Shown here: in pieces, positions 23,125 through 32,766 of the stretch
Layout of the letters: each line of letters opens with the position of its first letter
Position numbering within the stretch: position 1 is the stretch's first letter
From: Rhipidocladum racemiflorum
Taxonomy: Eukaryota > Streptophyta > Magnoliopsida > Poales > Poaceae
NCBI GenBank assembly: GCA_036346355.1
Contig: CM070580.1
Coordinates: 67,410,854-67,474,853 of the forward strand
Reading direction: 5' to 3'
DNA length: 64,000 nucleotides
Position numbers and translations under genes: made by a program
The notes under the pieces: model-generated
What the model was told of the DNA's origin: nothing
The model's database searches: none
The model's input: only the letters and a program-made list of their open reading frames with translations

Positions 23125-23430
23125 ATCACAATCGGTTCTAGCTGAGAACCGATTGTGATGACACCCTCATCACAATCGGTTCTAGCTCAGAACCGATTGT
23201 GATGAGGGTGGTCATCACAATCGGTTCCTACTAAGAACCGATTGTGATAAGGGGCCCCTCATCACAATCGATTCTCAACATGAACCGATTGTGATGACGG
23301 TGTCATTACAATCGGTTCTTGTTCAGAACCGATTGTGATAAAGGGCTCCTCATCACAATCGGTTCTCAACTTGAACCGATTGTGATGACGGTGTCATTAC
23401 AATCGGTTCTTGTTCAGAACCGATTGTGAT
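23125..23430. repeat. Subterminal inverted repeat array, middle
   Basis: Six or more ATCACAATCGGTTCT / AGAACCGATTGTGAT hairpin units; two neighbouring ~105 bp blocks (about 23225-23330 and 23331-23430) look like a recent local duplication. Confidence 0.8.
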
Positions 23431-23580
23431 GTGCTCGTGATACTCCCGCCAAAGTGAAAATTGGGCGTCATGGTAAAATTGGACACTTAGTTAAATTTTG
23501 GAGCACCCAAGTCATAGTAAATTCGAAGTATAAGAATACTAACATTAGTGTTCGGGTGCTTTGTGGGGTTAAGGGGAGGG

Positions 23581-23715
23581 AGATGCGTTATATTTTCAAA
23601 TGTTATCATACCAACACAACGGTATTAGATCATATAAGAACTTTGAAGTTAAGCGTGCTTGGGTGAGAGTAGTACTAGGATGGGTGACCTCTCGGGAAGT
23701 GCTCGCATTTGCATT
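23581..23715 (+). pseudogene. 5S rRNA-derived sequence, copy 1
   Basis: The segment ATCATACCAACACAACGG...GAAGTTAAGCGTGCTTGG followed by GAGAGTAGTACTAGGATGGG and TGACCTCTCGGGAAGTGCTCG follows the plant 5S rRNA gene closely in its 3' two thirds. It includes the Pol III internal A-box, intermediate element (GATGGG) and C-box. The 5' part is diverged and seems to carry an insertion after GATGCG. It sits inside a CACTA element, not an rDNA array, so it is a captured or pseudogene copy. Confidence 0.8.
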
Positions 23716-23737
23716 AAAATTGGCGGCAAAACTCATT

Positions 23738-23823
23738 AGTTAAGCGTGCTTAGGCGAGGGTAGTACTAACTAGGATGGGTGAGGGTGTGACCTCTTGGGA
23801 AAATCTCTTCGTTTTGTGTTAAA
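23738..23823 (+). pseudogene. 5S rRNA-derived sequence, copy 2 (3' part only)
   Basis: AGTTAAGCGTGCTTAGG..GAGGGTAGTACTAACTAGG and GATGGGTGAGGG..TGACCTCTTGGGAA repeat the internal control region of copy 1 about 97 bp downstream, with small insertions inside the C-box. The 5' half is missing. Confidence 0.75.
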
Positions 23824-24000
23824 ACCGTCAGAACAATGCTTAATTATCACTGCCGGTTCCAGAGCACGAATGCTTAAGTATGTTTATGCTCTATATTCAT
23901 GTAAACGAATGTGATATGTGTATTGTAAAGTGTTTGTGTTTAATATATATTGTGAATGATATTCATACTGTAAACCAATCAAAAATAGTGAAAAGGGCTC

Positions 24001-24274
24001 ATCACAATCGGTTCTAGCAAAGAACCGATTGTGATGAGAGGTCATCACAATCGGTTCTCAGCTAGAACCGATTGTGATGAGGGACTTATCACAATCGATT
24101 CTTTGCTAGAACCGATTGTGATGACGGGGTCATCACAATCGGTTTATCACAATCGTTTCTTCGCAAGAACCGATTGTGATGATTGTTTATCACAATCGGG
24201 GAGAGAACCGACTGTGATAGCGATTCCTCATTACAATCGTTGGACTTTCTATCGCCACCAAAACCGATTGTGAT
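24001..24274. repeat. Subterminal inverted repeat array, right
   Basis: Five or so ATCACAATCGGTTCT..AGAACCGATTGTGAT units near the right end of the non-autonomous CACTA. Confidence 0.85.
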
Positions 24275-24316
24275 GACGAAAAAGAATCAATTCTAATGTG
24301 TATTTTTGTAGTAGTG

Positions 24317-25250
24317 AGATACAACTGAAGGTCAAGAAACGAGATTGACCCACCCTTGTTGAGGCGCATCATAGATCCATAATTCCTTTCAGCAAGCCAA
24401 GAGGAGAAGATCTCTCCCTCTAAACAATTCCTTCCTCCCTTTCTTTTCTCTCTCCTCCCTCCTTTCTCATTGGGATCTGAGTAGTTCTGAGCATCCCTCT
24501 CTTTCCTCCCCTCCTCCTCCTCCCCCCAAACCGGCGCAAATCCATCGCCGAGATCCAACACACCGGACGAGGTGCGTGCCATTTCTAAATTCCCTATGGC
24601 TTCTTCCTCCCTCCCTCCCTCTCTGAAAACAAGAACCCCGAGACCAAAACAAAATTGCTTCTTTTGATTTCCCCCCCTCTTTCTCGCTAACCGCACGAGT
24701 ACCAAGAAACAGGCAGATTAGCCTGCGTCCTTGGTTCAGTTGGTTCTATTATGCTCGCGCAAATCCTAATTACACCTCCTCCTTCTTCTGATGCAGCATT
24801 GCCGATTGATCTTGCCGTAGTTACCGGAGAGCGACGACGAGTCGTTGTGGCCATGCGTCGGCCAGATCCGCGCGCCCGCGGCCGCGACGCCGTCCGGATC
24901 TGATCCCCTCCGGCCGGTGCCATCCAGGTACATATGTATGTTCTTGTATGTATGTGAGTTTATGCGTATCACATGACGTCATCATCATATATGCAGTGAG
25001 CCACCAACCATGGAGTGTGCGAGAAAGAAGAAATGAATTGATGCATATAACCCTAATAATCCTATGTATATATCGGATCATATCTTTTCCTTGAAATTTG
25101 CATTCCGTTGGGAGATTTGTTAACAGATAGGTACGGTTTTGGTTTTGTCTTCTTTTTCAAGCATAGCAGGTGGAGATATTGTTAGGGTTTGTCTGAGAGA
25201 TTGTTGATCTCTTGTGAGGAGGAAGAGACAAAGAAAGGCGGTAGAGGAGG
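24317..25250 (+). promoter_or_regulatory. LBD gene proximal promoter and 5' UTR with two probable introns
   Basis: Pyrimidine-rich DNA (24405-24540), common near plant transcription starts, follows the CACTA end by ~90 bp. Two good splice pairs are visible: donor GAG|GTGCGT at 24572 with acceptor GATGCAG at 24796 (225 nt), and donor CAG|GTACAT at 24928 with acceptor CATAGCAG at 25169 (242 nt). The leader then runs to the ATG at 25251. No clear TATA box was seen. Splicing is predicted from motifs only. Confidence 0.6.
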
Positions 25251-26096
25251 ATGTCTTCGTCGAGCTCGCCGTGCGCCGCGTGCAAGCTGCTGCGGCGCAA
25301 GTGCACGCAGGGGTGTGTGTTCGCGCCCTACTTCCCGCCGGACCATCCGTCGAGGTTCGCCAACGTGCACAAGGTGTTCGGCGCCAGCAACGTCTCCAAG
25401 CTGCTCAACGACCTGCCGCAGGCGCAGCGGGAGGACGCCGTCAATTCGCTCTCCTACGAGGCCGAGGCGCGCCTCCGCGACCCCGTCTACGGCTGCGTCG
25501 CGTACATCTCCATCCTCCAGTTCAAGATCAAGCAGGTGCGCGACGAGATCGCCGCCGCGCGCAAGGAACTCGCCGGCTACATCGGCCCCTCCGCCTTCTC
25601 GTCCAGCGTCAACCCGACGCTCCACCACCCCGCCACGACGCTCCACCACCCCACCACCGCGCAGTACCACAACGCCGCCGCGCAGTACGCCGCAGGCATG
25701 GGGCTCGGCGTCGGCGTCCTGCCGCCTCACGCGCACCAGGCGCAGATGGAGATGCCGCACCCGCACCACCACCAGCAGGTGATGGATGCGCAGCACATGG
25801 CCGCCGCTGTCGAGGTGGCGCGGGAGCAGGACATGATGATGCGCCAGGCCTACGCGCAGGGCGCCGTGCCCGGGGGCGGAGCCGCGACGGTGGCGGTCTT
25901 GCCGCGAGGGTCGGCCGACGCGGCGGCCTACGAGGGCGCCCCGTTCCTCCTCCAGCAGCAACCGCCGACGTCGGCACAGACGGCGGTCACCATGACGTCG
26001 TACCGCTTGGAGCCGTCCCCACCGCCGCAGTCCTCGGGGCAGCAGCACACGGACGGCAGCGCCGAGGGGAGCGGGGGCGCCGCGCCGCCAGCATGA
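25251..26096 (+). CDS. Class I LOB-domain (LBD/ASL) transcription factor
   Basis: A 281-aa plant-specific nuclear DNA-binding protein. Residues 8-22 form the zinc-finger-like C block, CX2CX6CX3C (C8, C11, C18, C22). The GAS block follows, with FANVHKVFGASNVSKLL (36-52), then QREDAVNSLSYEAEAR (59-74) and DPVYGCV (77-83). Hydrophobic heptad positions L89, V96, I100 and L107 fit the LX6LX3LX6L dimerisation coil of class I members. The variable C-terminal half is rich in His, Gln, Ala and Pro (for example HPHHHQQ) and probably regulatory. Start choice: this ATG directly precedes the domain, as in relatives, and follows an in-frame-independent leader. High GC3 is typical of grass genes. The single-exon CDS is intact. 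LBD proteins control organ boundary, leaf, root or inflorescence development; which subgroup member this is cannot be settled by eye. Confidence 0.95.
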   Translation: MSSSSSPCAACKLLRRKCTQGCVFAPYFPPDHPSRFANVHKVFGASNVSKLLNDLPQAQREDAVNSLSYEAEARLRDPVYGCVAYISILQFKIKQVRDEIAAARKELAGYIGPSAFSSSVNPTLHHPATTLHHPTTAQYHNAAAQYAAGMGLGVGVLPPHAHQAQMEMPHPHHHQQVMDAQHMAAAVEVAREQDMMMRQAYAQGAVPGGGAATVAVLPRGSADAAAYEGAPFLLQQQPPTSAQTAVTMTSYRLEPSPPPQSSGQQHTDGSAEGSGGAAPPA

Positions 26097-26530
26097 GATG
26101 GCCGCGCGCCCGCCTCCGTCGCCGTGCGCGCGCGCGCATTCGATCTTTTTTTCCTCTCTAGTTTTTATCGATTTCTTTGCTGTTCCTTCGTTGGTTACGA
26201 GTCTTTTCGTCTTCATCATCATATGATATCAAACTGGAAATATCCATGGCTCCCGGAGGCGGACAAGGTGGTGATCTTGCTCAAGGTATTCTTCATATTT
26301 CACAGTACTCGATCGGTCTCTTGGTTCCAGTGTTGCATTTGCATTGTAACTTTTTAGCTTTGATCTTTGAAACGGTTAATTAGTGCATAAAAATAGTCGA
26401 AAGAAATGTTTATGGATGCTTAAAAGATAGAGAAGCAAATGTTAATTTCGTAATTTGTATACCTCCTTGTTTCCTTTTCTTCGAATCTATTTGTTATTGT
26501 GGATGAAAGTGTATTAATAAACATGGAAGT
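26097..26530 (+). other. LBD gene 3' UTR
   Basis: Follows the TGA stop. T-rich sequence with TTGTAATTT-like motifs and an AATAAA hexamer near 26515 (ATTAATAAACATGG). The exact cleavage site is unknown. Confidence 0.5.
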
Positions 26531-26877
26531 GCCAAGTTTTTTTGTGTGCGCCAATTACTTTTTAATCATTTGTTTGCTAACTTCAATAGTACCGGCACAT
26601 ATTCTCAAACTACCGCTCTGACTTGTACATGGTGTGCAACTAGTGAACTCTACAAGATGACAGAAAATTTGAGGTGAAAATACAAATTATTTAGATCACT
26701 AATGAATGTAGTTAGTTGCAAGCTAGGTAGTACGTTCGAGTAGTGTAGTTGGAAGGCTCTATACTTCATTTTCGTGAGATCTATTTCTTTCGGCATGACA
26801 ATATATGTACTTGCGATTTACGTACAGCGTACGCCGTTGATATCTTAACAATATCGTTATGCTAACCAGACCACTTA
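26531..26877. other. Intergenic, nothing recognised
   Basis: AT-rich DNA without long frames, repeats or RNA genes that I can identify. Confidence 0.4.
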
Positions 26878-27107
26878 GGGGGTGTTTGGCAGAACTTCAG
26901 CTCCATCAGATTCATGAATCTGATGGAACTAGGTATTCCTAGCTCCACCAAATCTATAGAGCTGGAGCTATAGCTATATTAAGAATGTTTAGGTGTGTCA
27001 TCTTGTTTACATTTTAGAATAAAATATAAATTTAATTCACTTTATTTTAGCATACAAGTTTCAGTTCTGAAGTGGAGCTGGGATCTGAAGCTCTGCCAAA
27101 CAAGACC
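26878..27107. mobile_element. Possible MITE with ~23 bp imperfect terminal inverted repeats
   Basis: Left end GGGGGTGTTTGGCAGAACTTCAG and right end CTGAAGCTCTGCCAAACAAGACC are inverted matches. The inner part of the left arm has a further palindrome (CATCAGATTCATGAATCTGATG). No TSD could be read with confidence, so superfamily assignment (Harbinger or hAT) is open. Confidence 0.5.
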
Positions 27108-27457
27108 ATAAAAAAGATAACATATCCGTGGTTTAGGATATTAACAAGAGGAGCCTCTCTTCCCATGGTAGATCCGCCACTGAACATAGTATAACTAGAC
27201 CACGTATTTAGAGCGTAGTAGGCCCATCCGAGAGTCCGAGACTCCGAGTGAAGAAGTTGAAAGTGTAATTAAAAAAGTTTATTAGTATTTATTCCATGGA
27301 ATGGATGGATGCATGCATGCTCTATATATTAATTGCACTTGCGTGAGAATCAGTTCTGCCCTTTTGGTTTGCTTTATAATATGTATAACTTTGTTTTAGC
27401 TAAGTATTCGACTCCACTCTTTTTACTTGACATCGTTAGATTGGTCATTAAAAATAA
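27108..27457. other. Intergenic, nothing recognised
   Basis: No gene. A fragment GATCCGCCACTG near 27171 resembles one terminus of hAT MITEs of the type at 32486, without a partner. Confidence 0.4.
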
Positions 27458-27719
27458 TCTCTACTATTATAAAGCAGCAGTTGGTGGCAGTGGTGAGTTC
27501 TACCCACGTCATTAATTGCCCTGCTTAATTGCCCTATTTAATTGCCCTGCTTAATTGCCCTACGCAAAAAACGAAGCGTTGCTTTAATTAGCCAGCTTTC
27601 GCAAGAAACGAAACGTTAAAGATAGATGTTTGATCTTGTGAAATATTTTTTTTATTTTTTAATCTTTATTTTTCATTATCAATTTTGTTTTTCGTAGCAA
27701 CGCACGGGCATGTAACTAG
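27458..27719 (+). mobile_element. Small non-autonomous Helitron (262 bp)
   Basis: Starts TCTCTACTATTATAAAG directly after A and ends GCAACGCACGGGCATGTAACTAG directly before T. A 5' TC, a 3' CTAG, insertion between A and T and no TSD are Helitron hallmarks, and both terminal phrases are the kind seen in short grass Helitrons. The 3' hairpin is degenerate (CGT..ACG). It has no coding capacity. Confidence 0.7.
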
Positions 27720-27742
27720 TAGTTTCATAATATTACAGTTTA

Positions 27743-27996
27743 CTGCTCCCTGGTCGTTGTTATTTTAGATATAGACGCATAAAACTTTTGAATCTTTAAC
27801 TATCATTATCTTTTTAAATATTTATATTGAGTACATGAAAATTATGTATAGATTAATTTGTCTTAAAAAATACTTTAATAATATTATAATTATTATGTTT
27901 TATAAATATATTATAATAGAAGTTAGTGATCAAAACTGTATTTTAGAGACCATATCAATGTTTACAACGATAATTATTTATGATGGGAGGGAGCAG
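27743..27996. mobile_element. Stowaway-type MITE (254 bp)
   Basis: Terminal inverted repeats CTGCTCCCT...AGGGAGCAG, flanked by TA on each side (27741-27742 and 27997-27998), and an AT-rich interior. Size, ends and TA target duplication fit Stowaway (Tc1/mariner-type) MITEs. It lies 23 bp from the Helitron. Confidence 0.75.
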
Positions 27997-27998
27997 TA

Positions 27999-28612
27999 TA
28001 TGTTAATGCACATGTATAAAACAAAAAGTAACAGGCAAAGTCGCACCTTGGAGACCTAAAAAGTCAAAAATATGAGTAAAAAAGAACAGACCAAGTATTA
28101 AGTTATGTACATGCTATATTTTAGACTCTCCCATAGTATAGCTAGCTATGTGCCTAGCCAGCATTTGACAGGAACTGCAGGGCATGAACATGGCAGTTGC
28201 CATGTTAAAAATGTGCAACATCTAGAATTACATTGCTATCATATATACATATTTTTGGCTGGTGAGCTGAATTCAGATGTCCTGCTTTTACAGGCCTGCC
28301 ATAGGCTTGTGGCCGGTTTCTGTCAACGAGTGGCTAAATTATTTTATGATAAAGGAATTTGAAATAACAAGTAAATCGTTCTCTCTTTTTAGACTGACAA
28401 GGATGCGATATGCATATACTGGTTTGTTCAGTCAGTATTGCTCTCTGTTTGTTGGCTTAACTATATGATTGAGTAACTGACTGGTGTGGCAGCTATCGAC
28501 TGGCTATTGTACTATCCTTATATAAAAAACAATTGTATAAACTGCACTTTTGATGTTTTTAGTGAACAAAGTAGCAAACAATGATCTTTGGACATCAACA
28601 TGTATTTGCATA

Positions 28613-28616
<4 letters not shown>
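27999..28616. other. Intergenic, nothing recognised
   Basis: Short frames only (up to 85 codons), none with a recognisable domain. Confidence 0.4.

Positions 28617-28677
<61 letters not shown>
28617..28677. repeat. (TC)30 microsatellite
   Basis: Uninterrupted TC dinucleotides over 61 bp. On the minus strand it creates an Arg-Glu repeat frame that is an artefact. (TC)n tracts often lie near plant promoters and 5' UTRs, but no start codon with a credible gene follows on either strand. Confidence 0.95.
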
Positions 28678-28680
<3 letters not shown>

Positions 28681-30005
28681 GACCCGTTTGTAGCTGTTGC
28701 TATGCGCAGCTGACCCGTTGCTGCACATCTCAGAGATTTTGACATAGGCATATGCATACTCTTGGCATCACGCATATGATATATGCAGCTGTCGAACCCT
28801 ATCAATTTCACTCACTGACATGTCATACTCCTGGAAATATGCTTTGTCAGGCTCTTCTTGCGTTGCCTTTTTTCCCTCAAGAGTGAGAGCCAAATAAATG
28901 CAAGCCAGATTCAGATCAGAGAGAGGTAGAGAGACAGATCATGCAAACAAAGAAGAATTTATGAAGGGGGAGGTTGAGAAAGAGAAAGAGAGGGGTACAC
29001 CGAAGAGTGTGAGAGAGAAACATGCAAGGTGTGTGCAGAAGGGGGCAAATGGTGAAGTGATACATATGCAGCAGCTAGCTGGGCACAGGGAGCAGCAAGC
29101 ACAAAAAATTAACAGAAGGGGAAAAAAAGAAGAAAAATCAAGCAAACTGATTTTATTCTTCTGCATTATCCTTTTCAACTACTCTGAGTACTGCATATCT
29201 TTGTTCACTTCTGCATTTGTCTTCAAACATAGTCCCCAGTCCTCAAAATTCTCTTTTACTTGCATATCTTCCTGAAGATGGCTTGAAGACCATTCCAAGA
29301 CTGCTTTGATTTTTCAGACCCATAAATGAAGAAGATATCGAAAATAACTAGATTACTTTTAATTATTATCACTAAGCACTATACTTAATGTATGCATGTA
29401 GAGAATATAAAGTAGATATGGATATTTATTAGGGGTATAGAGGGAATATCACACTAATTTTATATTGAAATACAAAATATATTTTATATTTATGAATAAG
29501 TTCACTCAAAAAACTACGAAGTGTATAATTATTTGGTAGCCTTAAGCCTTAAAAAAATAGTAGCCTTACACGTCTACGCAAAGAGACAAAACCCGATCGA
29601 GGCTCCCTTCATCATAAAAATGTTATAGTCCTTTCAATATCGTAAGCACAGTTCTTATGCATGCCATGATTCTTAAGACGTGTCCTTTCTTCAGAAAGAT
29701 ACAAAGACAAAGCAGAGATATAGTGTCTATGCCTGCCAACTCTACATATATCTAGGGGTGCTGTTGAAATCATCACCGTGTTCAGGTGTTGCATGCATGT
29801 TTTTATTTCAGAACGCGGGTAGCCACCTGCAATGCAAGTGGAAGTAATGTTATGCTTCCATAAGCTTCACAATCTCCCATGCATGCGTACCCCTATGGCC
29901 ACAATCCAACCTACTCATAGTCCTATCCCTGTCATTACACATGTCTCTAGCAGTGTTCATTCACCAACACACATCACCTATACTCCTCCACACACACCTC
30001 AAACA
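28678..30005. other. Intergenic; purine-rich tract 28895-29130
   Basis: 28895-29130 is GA-rich and gives an open frame of 125 codons (28898-29275) with charged low-complexity sequence and no domain, so I do not call it a gene. 29280-30005 holds nothing recognisable. Confidence 0.4.
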
Positions 30006-30013
30006 TCTCTCAC

Positions 30014-30435
30014 CAGGGTTCGCAATATCGACGAAAACCGGTCGATTTTCGCGATTTTCGCGCGTATCGCTGCGGCTCGATATCAAAAACCGGTCGATAA
30101 ACCGATCCGATTAAAAAAAAATTAAAAAATTCGAAAAAATTTACGTGTCAAAAACCGGTCGAAATCGGTCGATTTTCGTCGAAAATCGTCGAAAATCGCT
30201 ACAAAAGTCGACCGCACAAAAAAAATCAACATGGTTGTCGATTTTCCACCGATAATCGTCGATTTTCCACCGATTTTCGTCGATTTTCCACGTTTTTTGA
30301 TTTTTTTTCAAAAAATCTGTTTTTTGAATTTTACGCGATTTTTTGCGATTTTCGACCGATTTTCGGCTCGATTTTTGCGATTATCGAATTTCACTGTTCA
30401 TCCGAAAATCGCACCTAGCGATAAGGTTAACCCTG
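30014..30435. mobile_element. hAT-type MITE (422 bp), TSD TCTCTCAC
   Basis: Exact 8-bp target duplications TCTCTCAC at 30006-30013 and 30436-30443. The ends are CAGGGTTCGCAATATCG and CGATAAGGTTAACCCTG (imperfect inverted repeats beginning CAGGGTT). An 8-bp TSD and CAGGG ends indicate hAT. The interior is an unusual run of TCGATTTTCG and CGAAAATCG phrases that can pair with each other. It has no coding capacity. Confidence 0.88.
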
Positions 30436-30443
30436 TCTCTCAC

Positions 30444-32477
30444 CCCGCTCTCTCTCGAACCTTGATTGGATCGTTAATTTCAAGGTGCCTCACCAGATAC
30501 TTAGACTGAACCTAAAAATGACCTGGAAAATCAGGCATGTACAAGCCCTGAACAGTGCGGCTTGCAATTGATTTGTGCCTTTATATTGAGTTGATTCCCA
30601 ACCATAGCCTGAATTCCTTGCCTGTATATCAACCATCAGACAAATCTCTCCTTCGTATATAGCACACGTGAGAACAGCCTCTCTATATAGGGATGAACCA
30701 CTTCGGCCTCTTTAATAGACCTCCAAATATCCAAACAGGCCGTTTTCCAGGCCATCATAGGAGAGAGCCTTAGTGAGGATATCTTCTTTTATAATAAGTG
30801 ACAATAAGTGACAGTACTTTTCTTATTCTCTCACTTTCCTCCCCCCTCAAAGGTACTCTCATCGCGATACTTGATTTCATCCCATTCATCCTCCATTCCC
30901 TTCCTCTCAAACTCATAAAATATATTTTTAACCACTTTTTAAAAAAAATAATCAAAACTTGTCGTACCAAAAGTTTTTAGAATTGAAAGTTTTCAGAGTT
31001 GAAACTTTCTAATTTCTAATTTTTTATTTTAAGTTTTTCGCGTTGAAACTTTCTGAAATGAAATTATGAGTTACATTTTTTTTGGAGTTGAAGCTTCCGT
31101 GTTAAAAATTCAAAGTTGAAATTTTCTAATTTGAATTTGTTGTGTTAGAGAGGAAGGAAGAGAGGTGAGAGAAGCGAGTAAGAGGTAATGATGGATGTGG
31201 ATGGAAAAGATGACATATGATACCTTAGGATGGTGTCATTAAATTTTTTAGTTTAAACGTAACCTCAAACTAATGGTACCCAACCTTAAAACATCTCAAT
31301 CTCACTAGGGGCATATATGAAACATACCATAGGATTTCTTAAATAATTTCAAAGGATTGGAATACTATCGGAATACTATCAAAATTCCCTATATCTTTTT
31401 CATGCAGAGCATGCGAACATTTCTTTTGGATAATTCATAATTTGTCAAATCTTGTATGATTGACTAATTGTAACATCCGATCCTTTTTTTATTCACATTC
31501 CTATATTTTTTTATTTCTTACTTTCGAAACAAGCCAGAGCTAGGAGTAGTACTTCCTCCCTTTCCTAATAAGTCCACCGTTTGTTATTCTTTGATTTGTT
31601 TCAACTTTCAGACTATATAGGTCCCCACATAAAGAGATGGAGTATATACAAGTATAGCTTGGAATATAGGAATTTCACAAGAAAAAGTCCAAACCCCTGC
31701 AGGATTCAGAAAAATTTACCGTGTTCAAAATGTGAATTTAGTAATATTTCCCACCTACAACCCTTGTAGGTGCAAAGATAATACTGAGCAATTACTCTAC
31801 TTATTATCAAAGTTGATCTTGTCTGCAATATCTTTTTCTTATCTTACCTTGATTTCACCATTTCTTTTTAATGCGAAGAGTGCAATAGGGCCTTACTATC
31901 AAATGAATATAATGGAGCAATTAACCATGCGTTTAGCACCTCAGGTGCATTGTATCTTATAAGCTAATACTCTATTACGTACCCTTAAATAAAAAAAATT
32001 TCAATGTTGCATGTTAGGCTGTATCTAAAAAGGTCGCTTCCAAGATGGGTTTGTCTATACCCATACAAAGCTTTTTGGTTTGCTTAAAGTGGTTACATGA
32101 TTGTTTATCATGCAAGATACAACTTCTTTCTCTTCACACCCTCTCTAGAGATCTCCTCCACGTAATGTAAAATGCGAGATGCTGTGGGTTTCCATATAGC
32201 TGAGTGCTTGGTTGAATAAGTCAGGATTTCACCCAATCATTTCGGACAGGTGGGGATTTTAGTTCACTTTTCCTACCAATTTGAAGGGATTGTGTACAAG
32301 CCCCTTCCATCCAAATAAACTCTAAACCATACTCCTTTCATTTCTGAATGGATGATATTTTATAATTTTGCACTTCAATCAAGACACGTGTAGAAATAAC
32401 CAAATCGTAGTCCTTCGTTAGCTCACTTATTACTCTTAGATGGTGTGTGTTATTCTATTCCACAGTAATAAATAACA
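30444..32477. other. Intergenic, nothing firmly recognised
   Basis: AT-rich. 31547-31580 (TACTTCCTCCCTTTCCTAATAAG) looks like one end of a Stowaway/mariner element, but I could not find its partner. No gene. Confidence 0.4.
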
Positions 32478-32485
32478 TTGGAAAT

Positions 32486-32758
32486 CAGGGGTGGACCCAA
32501 GGCCCCGTCAGCCTTGGCCCGAGCCCGGGCTCGGCCCATGTAACAAACATCCTAAATCTCATATTCACGCAACCTGGCAAGTACAATCTTCAAATCAAAA
32601 ACGAAAATATAGAGCCTGAATCTACAAGCTTTACTAGTGTCTTGTAAAAAACATCCTAAATTGTATAAAAAGTTAGCAACTAAAATTTAAATAGCTTTGG
32701 ATTTGTTGACCTTCTTTAAGCGTGCTCGGGCTCTAAAAAATTCCTAGGTCCGCCACTG
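32486..32758. mobile_element. hAT-type MITE (273 bp), TSD TTGGAAAT
   Basis: Exact 8-bp duplications TTGGAAAT at 32478-32485 and 32759-32766. Ends CAGGGGTGGACCCAAGG and TTCCTAGGTCCGCCACTG are imperfect inverted repeats of the CAGTGGCGGA type known from grass hAT MITEs. The internal part near the left end is GC-rich (GGCCCGAGCCCGGGCTCGGCC). Confidence 0.88.
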
Positions 32759-32766
32759 TTGGAAAT

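Larger units (their letters stand above)
21869..24316. mobile_element. Complete non-autonomous CACTA element, 2448 bp
   Basis: Starts CACTACTACAAAATG and ends ATTTTTGTAGTAGTG, flanked by AGA on both sides (21866-21868 and 24317-24319), the 3-bp TSD expected for CACTA elements. It has three arrays of inverted repeats and no transposase frame. Positions 22540-22600 retain a piece of the transposase leader/TATA region (GCATATTTATAAGCAAGC), which suggests a deletion derivative of an autonomous relative. Its left terminus nearly matches that of the larger CACTA. Its interior contains 5S rRNA-like DNA. Confidence 0.9.

Noticed and set aside
23450..23830. Cassandra TRIM retrotransposon as the source of the 5S sequence
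   Set aside because: I found no PBS, polypurine tract or paired LTR ends around the two 5S-like segments, so the assignment is not supported, although a remnant cannot be excluded.
21981..24274. Regular short repeats with spacers resembling a CRISPR array
   Set aside because: The units are palindromic AACCGATTGTGAT/ATCACAATCGGTT stems with variable short gaps, inside an element with CACTA ends and a 3-bp TSD in a plant genome; they are CACTA subterminal repeats.
25214..26161. 315-codon plus-strand frame overlapping the LBD gene
   Set aside because: Out-of-frame shadow of the LBD CDS, Arg/Ala-rich with no domain.
25182..26222. 346-codon open frame antisense to the LBD gene
   Set aside because: A shadow of the GC-rich LBD coding region; the translated sequence is Arg/Val/Gly-rich without a domain.
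27160..27185. Second CAGTGGCGGA-type hAT MITE
   Set aside because: Only one terminus-like phrase (GATCCGCCACTG) is present, with no partner end or TSD.
28504..28811. Arg-Glu repeat protein
   Set aside because: Direct translation of the (TC)30 microsatellite.
28898..29275. 125-codon charged ORF
   Set aside because: GA-rich low complexity, no domain, no supporting promoter or splice pattern.
31540..31980. Stowaway/mariner element starting TACTTCCTCCC
   Set aside because: No matching inverted end or TA duplication was found downstream.
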